A program made the translations under genes and the position numbers. A stretch of 64,000 bases of DNA from Kitasatospora xanthocidica. Lineage in GTDB: Bacteria; Actinomycetota; Actinomycetes; Streptomycetales; Streptomycetaceae. Within the stretch, counting starts at the first letter, position 1, and every line of letters starts with the position of its first letter. The notes beneath the pieces were generated by a model that searched no databases, was not told the DNA's origin, and was given only the letters and a program-made list of their open reading frames with translations. Location of the stretch: positions 101,445-165,444 of the forward strand of contig NZ_BNBY01000019.1 of the NCBI RefSeq assembly GCF_014656195.1, given 5' to 3'. Shown here one piece after another: positions 1 to 8,397 of the stretch.

Positions 1-28
1 CAGCGGTCGCACGGGGGCGGGTCTCGTC

Positions 29-2302
29 CTACCCGGCCGGGGCCGTCGCCGGGGAGGCCGGCGCCAGGGGCCCGTCGTGGCGGGCGCTGGCGCGCCAGTC
101 GGCGACGCGGACCAGGGTTTCGAGGAAGGCGAGGCGGAACGGGCCGAGACCGGGGGCGTCGCGCAGGGACAGGGCCCGTTCGGTCCAGGCCGCCGGGAAG
201 GCGGCGGTGCGCAGGGTCCGGGCGGGGAAGTGCTCGCCGGTGGACAGCCGGATCGGCGGGGTGCGGTCCCCGTCCGCGACGCCGAGCAGCAGTGGGGCCT
301 CGTCGCCGCGCGGGCGCACGGTGAGCCGGACCTGGCCGTGGTGGGCGGCGGCGAGGTACGTCACGAGCGGGTGGTGACCGCCCTCCCAGAGCAGCAGGGC
401 GCTGACGAGCTCGTGCCGCAGGTAGGGGCGCGGCGAGTGGTAGGGCGGCAGGGGGTCGGCGCCGTTCCTGGACTTGGCGAGCAGGCCGCCGGGTGGGTCG
501 GTGCGGCCGGCCCGCAGCTTCTCCTGGAAGGCGTCGTGGCACTTGCCGAGGTCGTGGAAGCGGGCCGCCTCGACCACGGCCTCCCGCAGGCCGGTGGGGA
601 GCGCGGGCAGCGCGGCGAGCAGCGACTCCGCCTCCTGCGCGGTCTCCTGGAGGTGCTGGTCGAGGCCGACCCAGGCAGTGCAGCCGTAGGCCGGCCGCCC
701 GGGGACGGCGGCCTCGCAAGCCACCGGGGCCGGACTCGCCGGGGTCCAGCCGCGGTCCGGGAGGTAGCCGCCGGTGCGGGCGTCCAGGAGCAGCCGGACG
801 CCGGGCCGCAGGTCCTCCGGCCGCGCGGGGCGCCAGCGGCGGTCCAGGGTGTCGCGCAGCCAGGCCCGCCCGGCGGGAAGCCGCCGGAGCTCGCCGAGCG
901 GCACCGGGCAGAGTTCGGCGCCGCTCGGGTCCGGCTCGTCCTCGCCGGGCTCGGCGCGGTCCCAGGCGCGCCAGGCGACCAGGGCCGGGAGCGAGTCGGC
1001 CTGCGCCGGGTCGCGGATCCAGTGGTCCACCCCGGCGGTGTCCCCGGCGGTGTCGTCGGCGGGCGAGTCGAAGAGGGCCAGGACGTCCTCCCGCCCCGGC
1101 CCGGGCGGCGCAAGCGGTACGGGCTGTACGGGCGCCGCGGCCGGCGCGTCGACGTCGGCCGTCAGCAGCTCGCCGGGGGTGACGGCCCGGCCCTCGTGGG
1201 CGGTCAGCCAGCGCGCGGTGGCCGCGTCACCGCCCTCGGGGGGCGTGCACCACAGCAGGTCGCCCCCGTCCGGGTGCTCGCCGTGGCGGTTGCAGCGGCC
1301 GGCGCGCTGCACGAGCGAGGCCCAGGGCGCGAGTTCGGTGACCAGGGTGCGGCTGGAGAGGTCGAGCCCGGCCTCCAGGGCGGGGGTGGCGACGAGGACG
1401 AGGTCGCGCGCGCCCTCGGCGGCGGCCAGGGCACGGTCGAGGTCGGCGCGCCGGAAGTGCGGGTGCAGCAGCAGTGCCTCGCACCTCCGGGCGGCCAGGG
1501 CGGCGTGCACGGCCCGGGCCCGTCCTGGGGAGTCGAGCACCACGACGGTCCGGGTGCCCGGCACGTGCGCGGCGGTGACGGCCTCGGCGAGGGCGGTGAC
1601 GTAGCGCCCCGGCGGAAGGTCGAGACGGCCGATGCGCCGCACCGTCCCGGTCGTGTCCGGCGCGCGCACCGTCCTCCCGCCGAGACCGCCCGGCCCCCGG
1701 ACCGACGACATCCACATCGTCCCGGTCGCCGCAGCCGTCCCCAAATCGTCTCGTAGACACTGGAGTTGCACACCGGTGGCCAGACCGGGCCCGAGCAGGC
1801 GCGCCTCGTCGAACACCCACTGGGCGTCGGTGTGCAGCAGCGCGTACGAGACCGGCGCCATCGTCGGCGCGTCCGCGTAGCCGCGCATCAACGCCCGGCT
1901 GAGCACCATGTCGTGGGTGCCGACCAGGATCGCGCTGCGCTCGGGGCGCCGCAGCCAGCCGCCCTCCTGCGCCGCGGCGCCCGCGAGCAGGTGCAACCCG
2001 ACCTCGTCCGCGCGGCCCAGGCGCGCCAGCCACTCCCCGATCCGGTCGACGGCCTGGTCGGCGAGGCTGTGCCGGGGCAGCACGTACACCAGCCGGCGGG
2101 GCGTGGCCCCCGGCGCGGCGATCAGCCGCCGGTACAGCCACGGCAGCACGGCGGCCACCGTCTTGCCGGCCCCGGTGGGCGCCTCCAGCAGAGTGGGCAG
2201 TCCCTCGGCGGCCAGCGCCGACTGGTAGGGGTAGGGGGTGAAGCCGGTGGCGGTGCGCGCGAAGGTCTCGTAGGTCTCGCAGGTCTCGAACTCGGCCGTC
2301 AT
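29..2302 (-). CDS. cas3: CRISPR-associated helicase/nuclease Cas3, helicase-then-HD order (I-G/I-U-like)
   Basis: This 757-residue protein is the effector helicase-nuclease of a type I CRISPR-Cas system, which unwinds and degrades DNA marked by Cascade. The helicase half comes first: Walker A APTGAGKT at about 41-48, a DExH-box variant DEAR at 165-168, and motif VI QRAGRCNRHG at 332-341. The HD nuclease follows, with ARFHDLGK around 580-587 (HD at 583-584) and a second His pair in AAHHGQ at about 652-656. A C-terminal HD domain is the arrangement described for subtype I-G (formerly I-U); most Cas3 proteins have HD first. No other cas gene or repeat array is in the window, so partners would lie beyond the left edge. 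The ATG at 2302 has no Shine-Dalgarno sequence but sits 6 nt after a TAGGTT box, suggesting a leaderless start. The subtype is inferred, the family is firm. Confidence 0.9.
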   Translation of the reverse strand: MTAEFETCETYETFARTATGFTPYPYQSALAAEGLPTLLEAPTGAGKTVAAVLPWLYRRLIAAPGATPRRLVYVLPRHSLADQAVDRIGEWLARLGRADEVGLHLLAGAAAQEGGWLRRPERSAILVGTHDMVLSRALMRGYADAPTMAPVSYALLHTDAQWVFDEARLLGPGLATGVQLQCLRDDLGTAAATGTMWMSSVRGPGGLGGRTVRAPDTTGTVRRIGRLDLPPGRYVTALAEAVTAAHVPGTRTVVVLDSPGRARAVHAALAARRCEALLLHPHFRRADLDRALAAAEGARDLVLVATPALEAGLDLSSRTLVTELAPWASLVQRAGRCNRHGEHPDGGDLLWCTPPEGGDAATARWLTAHEGRAVTPGELLTADVDAPAAAPVQPVPLAPPGPGREDVLALFDSPADDTAGDTAGVDHWIRDPAQADSLPALVAWRAWDRAEPGEDEPDPSGAELCPVPLGELRRLPAGRAWLRDTLDRRWRPARPEDLRPGVRLLLDARTGGYLPDRGWTPASPAPVACEAAVPGRPAYGCTAWVGLDQHLQETAQEAESLLAALPALPTGLREAVVEAARFHDLGKCHDAFQEKLRAGRTDPPGGLLAKSRNGADPLPPYHSPRPYLRHELVSALLLWEGGHHPLVTYLAAAHHGQVRLTVRPRGDEAPLLLGVADGDRTPPIRLSTGEHFPARTLRTAAFPAAWTERALSLRDAPGLGPFRLAFLETLVRVADWRASARHDGPLAPASPATAPAG

Positions 2303-2308
2303 CGGGCC

Positions 2309-2314
2309 AACCTA
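2309..2314 (-). promoter_or_regulatory. -10 box of a leaderless promoter for cas3
   Basis: Read on the minus strand this is TAGGTT, six bases before the cas3 ATG. The spacing places transcription start at or next to the start codon, and no ribosome binding site is present between them. Confidence 0.45.
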
Positions 2315-2389
2315 CGGCCAAGCCGGTCCGGTGGACAGCACGGGGACCGGCGGACGGCTCGTCCCGTGGTCCACGCGCCCGAGGGCGTC

Positions 2390-2422
2390 ATCATCGAATC
2401 CTCATCCGGCCCCGGCCAAGCT
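2390..2422 (+). promoter_or_regulatory. Direct-repeat operator plus -10 box, site 1 (small exported protein)
   Basis: ATCA-TCGAATC-CTCA at 2390-2404 is followed after 12 bp by CAAGCT at 2417-2422. The same layout recurs at three other places (2746, 4903, 6588). Two four-base half sites 11 bp apart, abutting the -35 region, are typical of OmpR/PhoB-type activator sites. The expected start of transcription is about 2429, upstream of the GTG at 2463. Confidence 0.7.
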
Positions 2423-2462
2423 CCTCCCACAGCAGAACGGTGCGAACGGGCGGAGCTGGACG

Positions 2463-2774
2463 GTGCGGAAATCCCTTCTCGGCAGGGCCGGCTGGTCGTC
2501 CGTCGTCCCGGCGGCGGCCCTGGTGACGGTCCTGGCCACCGGGGCGGCGACGGCGGCCCAGCTCGTCGCGGACGCGGGCGTCAGCCCGGCCGGCGTGGTC
2601 TGCGAGCGCCTGCGGGTGGTACGGCACCACCGGCTGGTGGCACAGCACTGCCCTCCCGCGCCGGACGAGGGCGCTCACCTCGGCGCTCACCTCGGCGCTC
2701 ACGACGGCGCTCCCGGCGAAGCGCCCGGCGGCACGCCTCACCCGCCTCATCGAATCCTCAGGTTCCCCCTGTGA
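2463..2774 (+). CDS. Small exported or membrane-anchored protein of unknown function
   Basis: A 103-residue protein starting at a GTG with a GGAG ribosome binding site about 7 bases upstream. Residues 1-33 look like a signal peptide: two basic residues, a hydrophobic stretch VVPAAALVTVLATGAATAA and a possible A-A cleavage site. The mature part has two cysteines (47 and 63), a His-rich run and a short tandem repeat, GAHLGAHLGAHDGA (about 70-83), encoded by ggcgctcacctc units. I do not recognise the family. It lies just upstream of the response regulator gene and has its own copy of the CTCA-type promoter, so it may be a target or accessory of that two-component system. Its last codons overlap the operator of the next promoter. 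Supported by promoter, RBS and signal-like N-terminus, not by homology. Confidence 0.55.
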   Translation: MRKSLLGRAGWSSVVPAAALVTVLATGAATAAQLVADAGVSPAGVVCERLRVVRHHRLVAQHCPPAPDEGAHLGAHLGAHDGAPGEAPGGTPHPPHRILRFPL

Positions 2775-2778
2775 TGCT
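2746..2778 (+). promoter_or_regulatory. Direct-repeat operator plus -10 box, site 2 (two-component operon)
   Basis: CTCA-TCGAATC-CTCA at 2746-2760, then 12 bp, then GATGCT at 2773-2778. It lies in the last codons of the preceding small gene and about 100 bp before the response regulator start, which would make that operon autoregulated. Confidence 0.7.
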
Positions 2779-2868
2779 GTTCGCGGTCGACGGCGGCGCC
2801 TCCCCGGTCCCCCACGGAGGGGGAGGCGCCCCGTCGCCGCGGCCGACGGCTCCGCCGCAGGTCACGGC

Positions 2869-2874
2869 TATCCT
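2869..2874 (+). promoter_or_regulatory. Possible second, leaderless promoter (-10) for the response regulator
   Basis: TATCCT lies 7 bases before the ATG at 2882, and there is no convincing ribosome binding site. This could be a constitutive leaderless promoter in addition to the operator-bearing promoter about 100 bp upstream. Confidence 0.4.
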
Positions 2875-2881
2875 GGCCGGC

Positions 2882-3547
2882 ATGCGCGTACTGGTGGTCG
2901 AGGACGACGATGACCTGCGGTTCGCCGTGGCCGCGGCTCTGCGCGGCAGCGGCCTGGCCGTCGACGAGGCCGGGGACCTGCCGGCCGCGGACGAGGCGTT
3001 GTTCGTGACCGCCTACGACTGCGTGGTCTTCGACCGGATGCTGCCCTCCGGCGACTCCGCGGCCTACGTGCAGCGGATGCGCGCGGACGGCCGGACGGTG
3101 CCGGTGCTGTTCCTCACCGCCCGCGACACCGTCGCCGACCGGGTCGAGGGCTTCGCCACCGGCGGCGACGACTACCTGGTCAAGCCCTTCGCCGTGCCCG
3201 AACTCGTGGCCCGGGTACGGAACCTGTGCCGGCGCACCGCCGTCGCCCGGCCGCCCGTGGTGCGCTGCGGCGGGCTGGAGATCGACACGGCCCGCCGTAC
3301 GGTGCACCGCGACGGCGTCCTGCTGTCGCTCACCACCAAGGAGTTCGCCGTCCTGGAGACGCTCGCCGCCCGCCCCGCGGAGGCGGTGCGGCGCAGCGAG
3401 CTCGTCGAGCGCTGCTGGGACGAGCTGACCGAGCCCAACTCCAACGTGGTCGAGGTGCTGGTGTCGCAGCTGCGCCGCAAGCTCGGCGAGCCGCCGCTGA
3501 TCCACACCGTGCGCGGGGTCGGCTACCGGCTGGAGGAGCAGCCGTGA
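2882..3547 (+). CDS. OmpR/PhoB-family response regulator
   Basis: This 221-residue protein has a receiver domain followed by a winged-helix DNA-binding domain. The receiver has the acidic cluster VVEDDDD near residues 5-10, the phospho-acceptor Asp in VVFDRMLP near 51, the switch Thr in LFLTARD and the Lys in LVKPFAVPEL. The output domain runs from about 125 to the end and contains SLTTKEFAVLETLA, the recognition-helix region NVVEVLVSQLRRKLGE and the terminal wing HTVRGVGYRLEE. Its GTGA overlap with the downstream kinase gene marks a cognate pair. Four nearby promoters share an OmpR-type direct repeat, one of them in front of this gene, so autoregulation is likely. The stimulus cannot be read from the sequence. 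Confidence 0.93.
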   Translation: MRVLVVEDDDDLRFAVAAALRGSGLAVDEAGDLPAADEALFVTAYDCVVFDRMLPSGDSAAYVQRMRADGRTVPVLFLTARDTVADRVEGFATGGDDYLVKPFAVPELVARVRNLCRRTAVARPPVVRCGGLEIDTARRTVHRDGVLLSLTTKEFAVLETLAARPAEAVRRSELVERCWDELTEPNSNVVEVLVSQLRRKLGEPPLIHTVRGVGYRLEEQP

Positions 3548-4845
3548 GACGGGACGGGCCGCGCAGGGGGCAGCGGGGGCGCAGGCCCCCGACCCCGGCG
3601 GGCCGGATCCGCCGGCTGCGGCGGCGGATCACCCTGCTGTTCGCCCTCGTCAGCGCCGCGGGCCTGGTCGGCATGGCCGTCATCGCGGTGCACGCCGACG
3701 ACTCGTCCTGGCGCGCCCAGGTGGACGCCGATCTCAAGCTCAGGACCAGCGAGTTCTCCGCCGACCTGCGCTACGACGAGCAGGGCGCGCTGGAGTACCC
3801 GGATCCGAAGGAGGGCGTCTACGACTGTCCCCCGGTGACCCTGTTCACCGGCACCGGTGGCCAGGTGACTCCCCTGGCCGGCCCGCACCGGCCGTGCCTG
3901 GCCGTCCCCGGACCGGCCCTCCAGGCGGTCGCCGAAGCGGCCGGCCGGGACGGGGACCTCGTCCGGGCCACCGTCACCGCGGCGAACGGCCACCGGCTGC
4001 GGCTGTCCGCCCAGGCCTTCACCGGCCCGGCCGCGGAGAACGCCGACGGCGTGGTGGTCGCGGCCGTGGACACCTCCGGCAACCTGGACGACCACGAGCG
4101 GCTGACCGTACTCCTCGGCGTCGCGTGCGCCGTCCTGGTCGCGGTGTCGGCCCTGGCCGGCCACTGGCTCGCCGGGCGGGCCGTCCGGCCGGCGCTGACC
4201 GCGCTCGACCAGCAGGAGGCGTTCTTCGCCGACGCCGCCCACGACCTGCGCACCCCCGTCACCTCCATGCGGCTGCTCGCCGAGACCGGGCTGCGCGGCG
4301 AGGCGGACGGCCGGGAGGTGCTGCGCCGCACCCTGCGCCAGTCCACCCGGATGAGCGAACTGGTGGACGACCTGCTGACCCGCGCCCGGCTGATGGCCGG
4401 TGCCGTCCCGCTGGACCGGGAGCCGCTCCGGCTCGACCAGCTGGTCGACGCGGTCGTGGCCGACACCCCGGCCGAGGGGCACCGGGTGACCGTCCGGGCC
4501 GAGCCGGTGGTCGTGCTCGCCGACGCGTCCCTGCTGCGCCGGGCCGTCGCCAACCTGCTGGGCAACGCGCTCGCCCACGGGCACTCCCCGGGCGAACCGG
4601 CCGACGTCGAGGTCACCGTCGGCGCGGACGGCACCGTCGCGGTGGACGACGCCGGCCCCGGTGTTCCGCCCGAACAGGCGAAGTCGCTGTTCGAGCGCTT
4701 CCGCAGCGGCGCCGGCTCCAGCGGCCTCGGGCTGTCGATCGCCGCCTGGGTCGCGCACGCGCACGGCGGCTCGCTCGCCGTGGAGCGCGGCACCCGCGGC
4801 GGCGCCCGCTTCCTGCTGCGCCTCCCGGTCCAGAAGCAGCCCTGA
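3544..4845 (+). CDS. Membrane sensor histidine kinase, partner of the upstream regulator
   Basis: The protein has 433 residues and starts at a GTG that overlaps the regulator stop codon by 4 bp. A basic N-terminus leads into a first membrane segment at about 30-49. A sensor domain of roughly 135 residues with two cysteines (95 and 118) follows, then a second membrane segment at about 188-210. The HAMP linker is very short. The H box is FFADAAHDLRTPVTS (phospho-acceptor His 233), the N box NLLGNALAHG, and the ATP-lid motifs VDDAGPGVP and GLGLSIAAWVAHAHGG are present. It should autophosphorylate and pass phosphate to the upstream regulator. The two lone sensor cysteines are outside the membrane and could form a disulfide, which is inference. 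Confidence 0.92.
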   Translation: MRRDGPRRGQRGRRPPTPAGRIRRLRRRITLLFALVSAAGLVGMAVIAVHADDSSWRAQVDADLKLRTSEFSADLRYDEQGALEYPDPKEGVYDCPPVTLFTGTGGQVTPLAGPHRPCLAVPGPALQAVAEAAGRDGDLVRATVTAANGHRLRLSAQAFTGPAAENADGVVVAAVDTSGNLDDHERLTVLLGVACAVLVAVSALAGHWLAGRAVRPALTALDQQEAFFADAAHDLRTPVTSMRLLAETGLRGEADGREVLRRTLRQSTRMSELVDDLLTRARLMAGAVPLDREPLRLDQLVDAVVADTPAEGHRVTVRAEPVVVLADASLLRRAVANLLGNALAHGHSPGEPADVEVTVGADGTVAVDDAGPGVPPEQAKSLFERFRSGAGSSGLGLSIAAWVAHAHGGSLAVERGTRGGARFLLRLPVQKQP

Positions 4846-4902
4846 CGCCCTGACCCGGTCTCCGGTCCGGAGGCAGCCCTGACCTCCCGGGACGGGCCGG
4901 CC

Positions 4903-4935
4903 CTCACCGATTCCTCAGCTTGGCCCGGCCACACT
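4903..4935 (+). promoter_or_regulatory. Direct-repeat operator plus -10 box, site 3 (Ser/Thr kinase)
   Basis: CTCA-CCGATTC-CTCA at 4903-4917, then 12 bp, then CACACT at 4930-4935. The layout matches sites 1, 2 and 4. Transcription would start near 4942, about 90 nt before the kinase ATG. Confidence 0.7.
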
Positions 4936-5030
4936 GCCCGCAGTCCCCGCACAGCGAGCAGCGAGCATGGACCGTGCCCCTCCGGCCCTTCGGGACGGGG
5001 AGAGGAGGGGCACGGCAGGAAATCGGACAC

Positions 5031-6554
5031 ATGACCCAGGTAAGGGCACACTCCGTCGGCGATCTGGTGGCCGGACGGTTCGAACTCCTGGCGCGGTTGG
5101 GTGCCGGCGGCATGGGCACGGTGTGGCGCGCCCACGACCTGCTCCTCGAACGCGAGGTCGCGGTGAAGGAGATGCGCTCCCCCATCGGCTCCCCCGCGGT
5201 CTCCGCCACGGGCTCCCCCACGGACTCCCCCACGGACTCCTCCGCCGAGGAGGACCCGAGCCGGGCCGTCCACACGCGGGCGCGGGTCCTGCGGGAGGCG
5301 CGCGCCCTCGCCAGGGTGAAGCACCCGAACGTGGTCACCGTCCACGAGGTACTCGACCAGGAGCCCTGCCCGTGGCTGGTGATGGAACTGGTGACCGGCC
5401 GTTCCCTGGACGCCGTCCTGCGGGACGGCCGGCTCGGTCCCGTCCGGGCCGCCCGCATCGGCCTGGACCTCCTCGGCGCCCTGCAGGCCGCGCACGCGGC
5501 CGGAGTCCTGCACCGGGACGTCAAGCCGGGAAACGTCCTCATCCGCCAGGACGGCACCGCCGCGCTCACCGACTTCGGAATCGCGGCCCTGCAGGGATGG
5601 CAGACACTCACCGCCCCCGGCGACATCGTCGGATCCCCGGAGTACATGGCCCCGGAACGGATCTGCGGCGGCGCCGTCGGCCCGGCCTCCGACCTGTGGT
5701 CCCTGGGCATGCTGCTGTACGTGTGCGTCGACGGCGACAACCCGGTCCGCCGCGACTCGGTGTGGCAGACCCTCCTGGCCGTCTGCGACCTGCCCATCCC
5801 GGCGCCGCCGGCCGAGGCGGGAGCGCTCGCCGAGGTGATCGGCGCCCTGCTGGCCCGCAGGCCGGAGGACCGCCCCTCCGCGACCCGGCTCGCCGGCCTG
5901 CTGGCCGCCGTCGCCGAGAGCGAGGCGCGCACGATCACGATCACCCGTCAGCCGACCCCGACGCTCGTCGAGGGACCGGCCGAGGCGGCCGCCGAGCTCC
6001 CGGCCCCGGCCCCCACCCCGGCGGCCCCGCGCGGGCGCCGGCGCGGGCGCCGCCGGCTGTCTCTCGTGCTCGCGGCCGTGACGGGCGCGGCTCTCGCGTC
6101 CGCCGCCGCGGTCACCCTGCCCGCCCTCCGGCACGGTCCCGCGCCCACCGCGGCCGAAGCCGACAGCGAGGCCGACACCACCAGTGACACCAACGCCGAC
6201 GCCCGACCGCCGAGCACCGGAGGAGACGGCTGGATCGCCCAACTGGCCCGGATCCCGCACACCGCGGGCCCAGACCGGCGGGACCGGGAACTCACGGCGC
6301 TCCAGCGGCAGGTGCCCGGCGCCACCCTGCTCGACAGCGACAACTGGCCTTCGCTGCCCCCGGGTTACTGGATCGTACGGGCCCCCGGCAGCTTCGCCGA
6401 CGGCTACGAGGCACTCGACTTCTGCACCGACCACGGCGGCGGGCAATGCTCCGGCCGGTACCTCAGCGGCAGCGCCGCCGACCGCGGCTACCTCTGCGAA
6501 GCCACCCCCGCCCCGGACCCCGCCACCTGCCGCCGCCCCGGCGACCGGGCCTGA
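5031..6554 (+). CDS. Membrane-anchored Hanks-type Ser/Thr protein kinase
   Basis: A 507-residue kinase. The catalytic domain fills residues 1-290: glycine loop GAGGMG 24-29, ATP Lys in VAVKEM (46), HRDVKPGN with catalytic Asp 163, DFG 181-183 and APE near 207-209. A Ser/Thr/Pro-rich insertion of about 25 residues (50-75) lies between the VAVK strand and the C helix; it is unusual and could carry phosphorylation sites. An Ala/Pro linker leads to one membrane segment (about 343-366) and a small extracellular domain with four cysteines near the end. The ATG at 5031 was chosen because the fold begins there and the further-upstream ATG-like starts overlap the promoter. The gene carries the same operator as the two-component genes, so it may act in the same envelope response. 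Confidence 0.9.
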   Translation: MTQVRAHSVGDLVAGRFELLARLGAGGMGTVWRAHDLLLEREVAVKEMRSPIGSPAVSATGSPTDSPTDSSAEEDPSRAVHTRARVLREARALARVKHPNVVTVHEVLDQEPCPWLVMELVTGRSLDAVLRDGRLGPVRAARIGLDLLGALQAAHAAGVLHRDVKPGNVLIRQDGTAALTDFGIAALQGWQTLTAPGDIVGSPEYMAPERICGGAVGPASDLWSLGMLLYVCVDGDNPVRRDSVWQTLLAVCDLPIPAPPAEAGALAEVIGALLARRPEDRPSATRLAGLLAAVAESEARTITITRQPTPTLVEGPAEAAAELPAPAPTPAAPRGRRRGRRRLSLVLAAVTGAALASAAAVTLPALRHGPAPTAAEADSEADTTSDTNADARPPSTGGDGWIAQLARIPHTAGPDRRDRELTALQRQVPGATLLDSDNWPSLPPGYWIVRAPGSFADGYEALDFCTDHGGGQCSGRYLSGSAADRGYLCEATPAPDPATCRRPGDRA

Positions 6555-6587
6555 ACGTCGCCGTGCCGGGCCCGGCTCCCCACCGCC

Positions 6588-6620
6588 CTCAGCAATTCCT
6601 CACGTCGCCCCGGCCATGCT
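6588..6620 (+). promoter_or_regulatory. Direct-repeat operator plus -10 box, site 4 (S33 peptidase)
   Basis: CTCA-GCAATTC-CTCA at 6588-6602, then 12 bp, then CATGCT at 6615-6620. The ATG inside this -10 box therefore cannot be the start of the peptidase gene. Confidence 0.7.
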
Positions 6621-6681
6621 TCTGCCCGTACCCGAACGCCCCGAACACCCCGAACACCCCGGACGAAACGGAAGCAGCGCA

Positions 6682-8397
6682 GTGCACGGAACCGCCCGGC
6701 CCCCGCACCACCCCACGGACGCCCCGACCGACACCCCCGCGGACGCCCGCACCGCGGGCGCCCCCGTGGCAGGCGCCCGACGCGGCGGCGCCGTACGGTT
6801 CGGCGTCCTGACCCTCGCCGTGGCCGCGCTGGGCGCCACCGCGCTCACCGGCTGCGGTCCCGACCGGGCGCGGCAGCACATGGCGTTGTCGGCGCCGCCC
6901 GCGGCCACCGAACCGGCCGACCGGCCCGCCCTGCGGTCCTTCTACCAGCAGAAGCCGGCCTGGAGCGCCTGCGGCGACCTCCAGTGCGCGACGCTGACCG
7001 TCCCCATGGACTACGACCACCCGCAGGACGGCAAGACCTTCACCCTGCCGCTGGTGCGCGCGGCCGCCACCGACCCGGGCCGCCGGATCGGGTCGCTGGT
7101 CCTCAACCCCGGTGGCCCCGGCGGCTCCGGGGTGGAGACCGTGAAGTCCGGCGGCGCGGACTCCTTCGGCAAGCAGGCCCGGGCGCACTTCGACCTCGTC
7201 GGCTTCGACCCGCGCGGCGTGGCCGGCAGCAGGCCAGCCGTGGACTGCACTCCGCCCGACAGCGCCCCCGACCGCGCCCCGGACGGCGCATCCGACCAGG
7301 CCGCGGACGGCACCGACGCGACCGCCTCCCCGCTCTACCCGCGCACCGACGCCGAACGCCGGGCCGCCCTCGCCGAGGCCGAACGCACCACCGCGGACTG
7401 CGTCGCCCGCAGCGGCGACCTCCTGCCGCACGTCGGGACCATGGACGCCGCCCGGGACATCGACGTCCTGCGCGCCGCCCTCGGCGACGACAAGCTCACC
7501 TACCTCGGCTGGTCCTACGGCACCTGGCTCGGAACGGCCTACGCCGAGCAGTTCCCGCACCGGGTGCGCGCGCTGGTCCTCGACGGCGCCGTCGACCCCG
7601 CCCTCGACTGGTCCCAGCGCGCCCTCACCGGAGGCCGCGCCTTCCGCAAGGCCGTCGACGACTACGCCGACAACTGCGCGAAGGTCGTCAAGCGCGGCTG
7701 TCCCGCGAACACCCCGGACGGCATCCGCCGGCTCGTCGCCGACCTCTACGCCAAGGTGGCCCGGCACCCCCTGCGGATCAAGGGCAGCACCGACCGCCTC
7801 GACGAGAACACCCTGCACAGCGCGATCGTCCTGTCGATGTACACCCCGGAAGCCCAGTGGCAGGACCTCTCCGACGGGCTCACCGCCGCCGCCAAGGGCG
7901 ACGGCGGCAAGCTCGCCGCGGTCGCCGGGGCGACCGCGACCCAGGGCGACGACTCCTCCGACGCCGCCCCGGACGACCGGCCCCGCGACAACAGCAGCGA
8001 CATCCTGACCGCCGTCAACTGCCTCGACGTGCCGCACCCCGTGGACCCGCAGGCCTACTGGGAGGTCCTCGACCGCGCCCACCAGGAGTCCGGCGTCTTC
8101 GGCAGCTCCGGCGTCCTCGCCGAACTCAACTGCCGCACCTGGCCCGCCGGCCCGACCCGGCCCCACCGGGTCGAGGCCGACGGTGTCCCGCCCGTCCTGG
8201 TCATCGGCACCACCGGCGACGCCGCCACCCCGTACGAGGACGCGAAGAGCCTGGCCTCCCAACTGCCCGGCGGCATGCTGCTGACCTACCGCGGCCTCGG
8301 CCACACCGCCTACGGCCGCGGTAGCGCGTGCGTCACCGACGCGGTGGACGACTACCTCGTCCGCCTCACCCCCCTGCCCGCGGGCACCACCTGCTGA
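6682..8397 (+). CDS. Exported S33-family tripeptidyl aminopeptidase-like lipoprotein (Slp/Tap type)
   Basis: About 571 residues from the GTG at 6682 (a GGAAG lies 10 bases upstream); a GTG at 6766 would give a more usual 26-residue lipoprotein signal. The membrane-targeting segment VRFGVLTLAVAALGATALTGC ends in a lipobox whose Cys would be lipidated. The alpha/beta-hydrolase fold shows the oxyanion motif LNPGGPGGSG, nucleophile elbow GWSYGTWLG (Ser near 278), acid residue in TTGDAATPYED and the catalytic His in GLGHTAYG. This order and the C-terminal Cys-containing segment match the Streptomyces mycelium-associated peptidases SlpD, SlpE and Tap, which remove tripeptides from secreted proteins. 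A low-complexity D/A-rich insert is present near residue 200. Co-regulation with the two-component system is inferred from the promoter. Confidence 0.85.
   Translation: MHGTARPPHHPTDAPTDTPADARTAGAPVAGARRGGAVRFGVLTLAVAALGATALTGCGPDRARQHMALSAPPAATEPADRPALRSFYQQKPAWSACGDLQCATLTVPMDYDHPQDGKTFTLPLVRAAATDPGRRIGSLVLNPGGPGGSGVETVKSGGADSFGKQARAHFDLVGFDPRGVAGSRPAVDCTPPDSAPDRAPDGASDQAADGTDATASPLYPRTDAERRAALAEAERTTADCVARSGDLLPHVGTMDAARDIDVLRAALGDDKLTYLGWSYGTWLGTAYAEQFPHRVRALVLDGAVDPALDWSQRALTGGRAFRKAVDDYADNCAKVVKRGCPANTPDGIRRLVADLYAKVARHPLRIKGSTDRLDENTLHSAIVLSMYTPEAQWQDLSDGLTAAAKGDGGKLAAVAGATATQGDDSSDAAPDDRPRDNSSDILTAVNCLDVPHPVDPQAYWEVLDRAHQESGVFGSSGVLAELNCRTWPAGPTRPHRVEADGVPPVLVIGTTGDAATPYEDAKSLASQLPGGMLLTYRGLGHTAYGRGSACVTDAVDDYLVRLTPLPAGTTC

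Noticed and set aside
77..1756. 559-codon plus-strand frame opposite cas3
   Set aside because: It is antisense to the conserved helicase and HD motifs and has no domain or RBS.
3523..6446. Very long open frames on the strand opposite the kinase genes
   Set aside because: They are a by-product of high GC content; no start signals, low-complexity composition, and the plus strand encodes clear kinase domains.
6616..6618. ATG as the start of the S33 peptidase
   Set aside because: It is part of the -10 box of the operator-bearing promoter, so it would not be in the mRNA.
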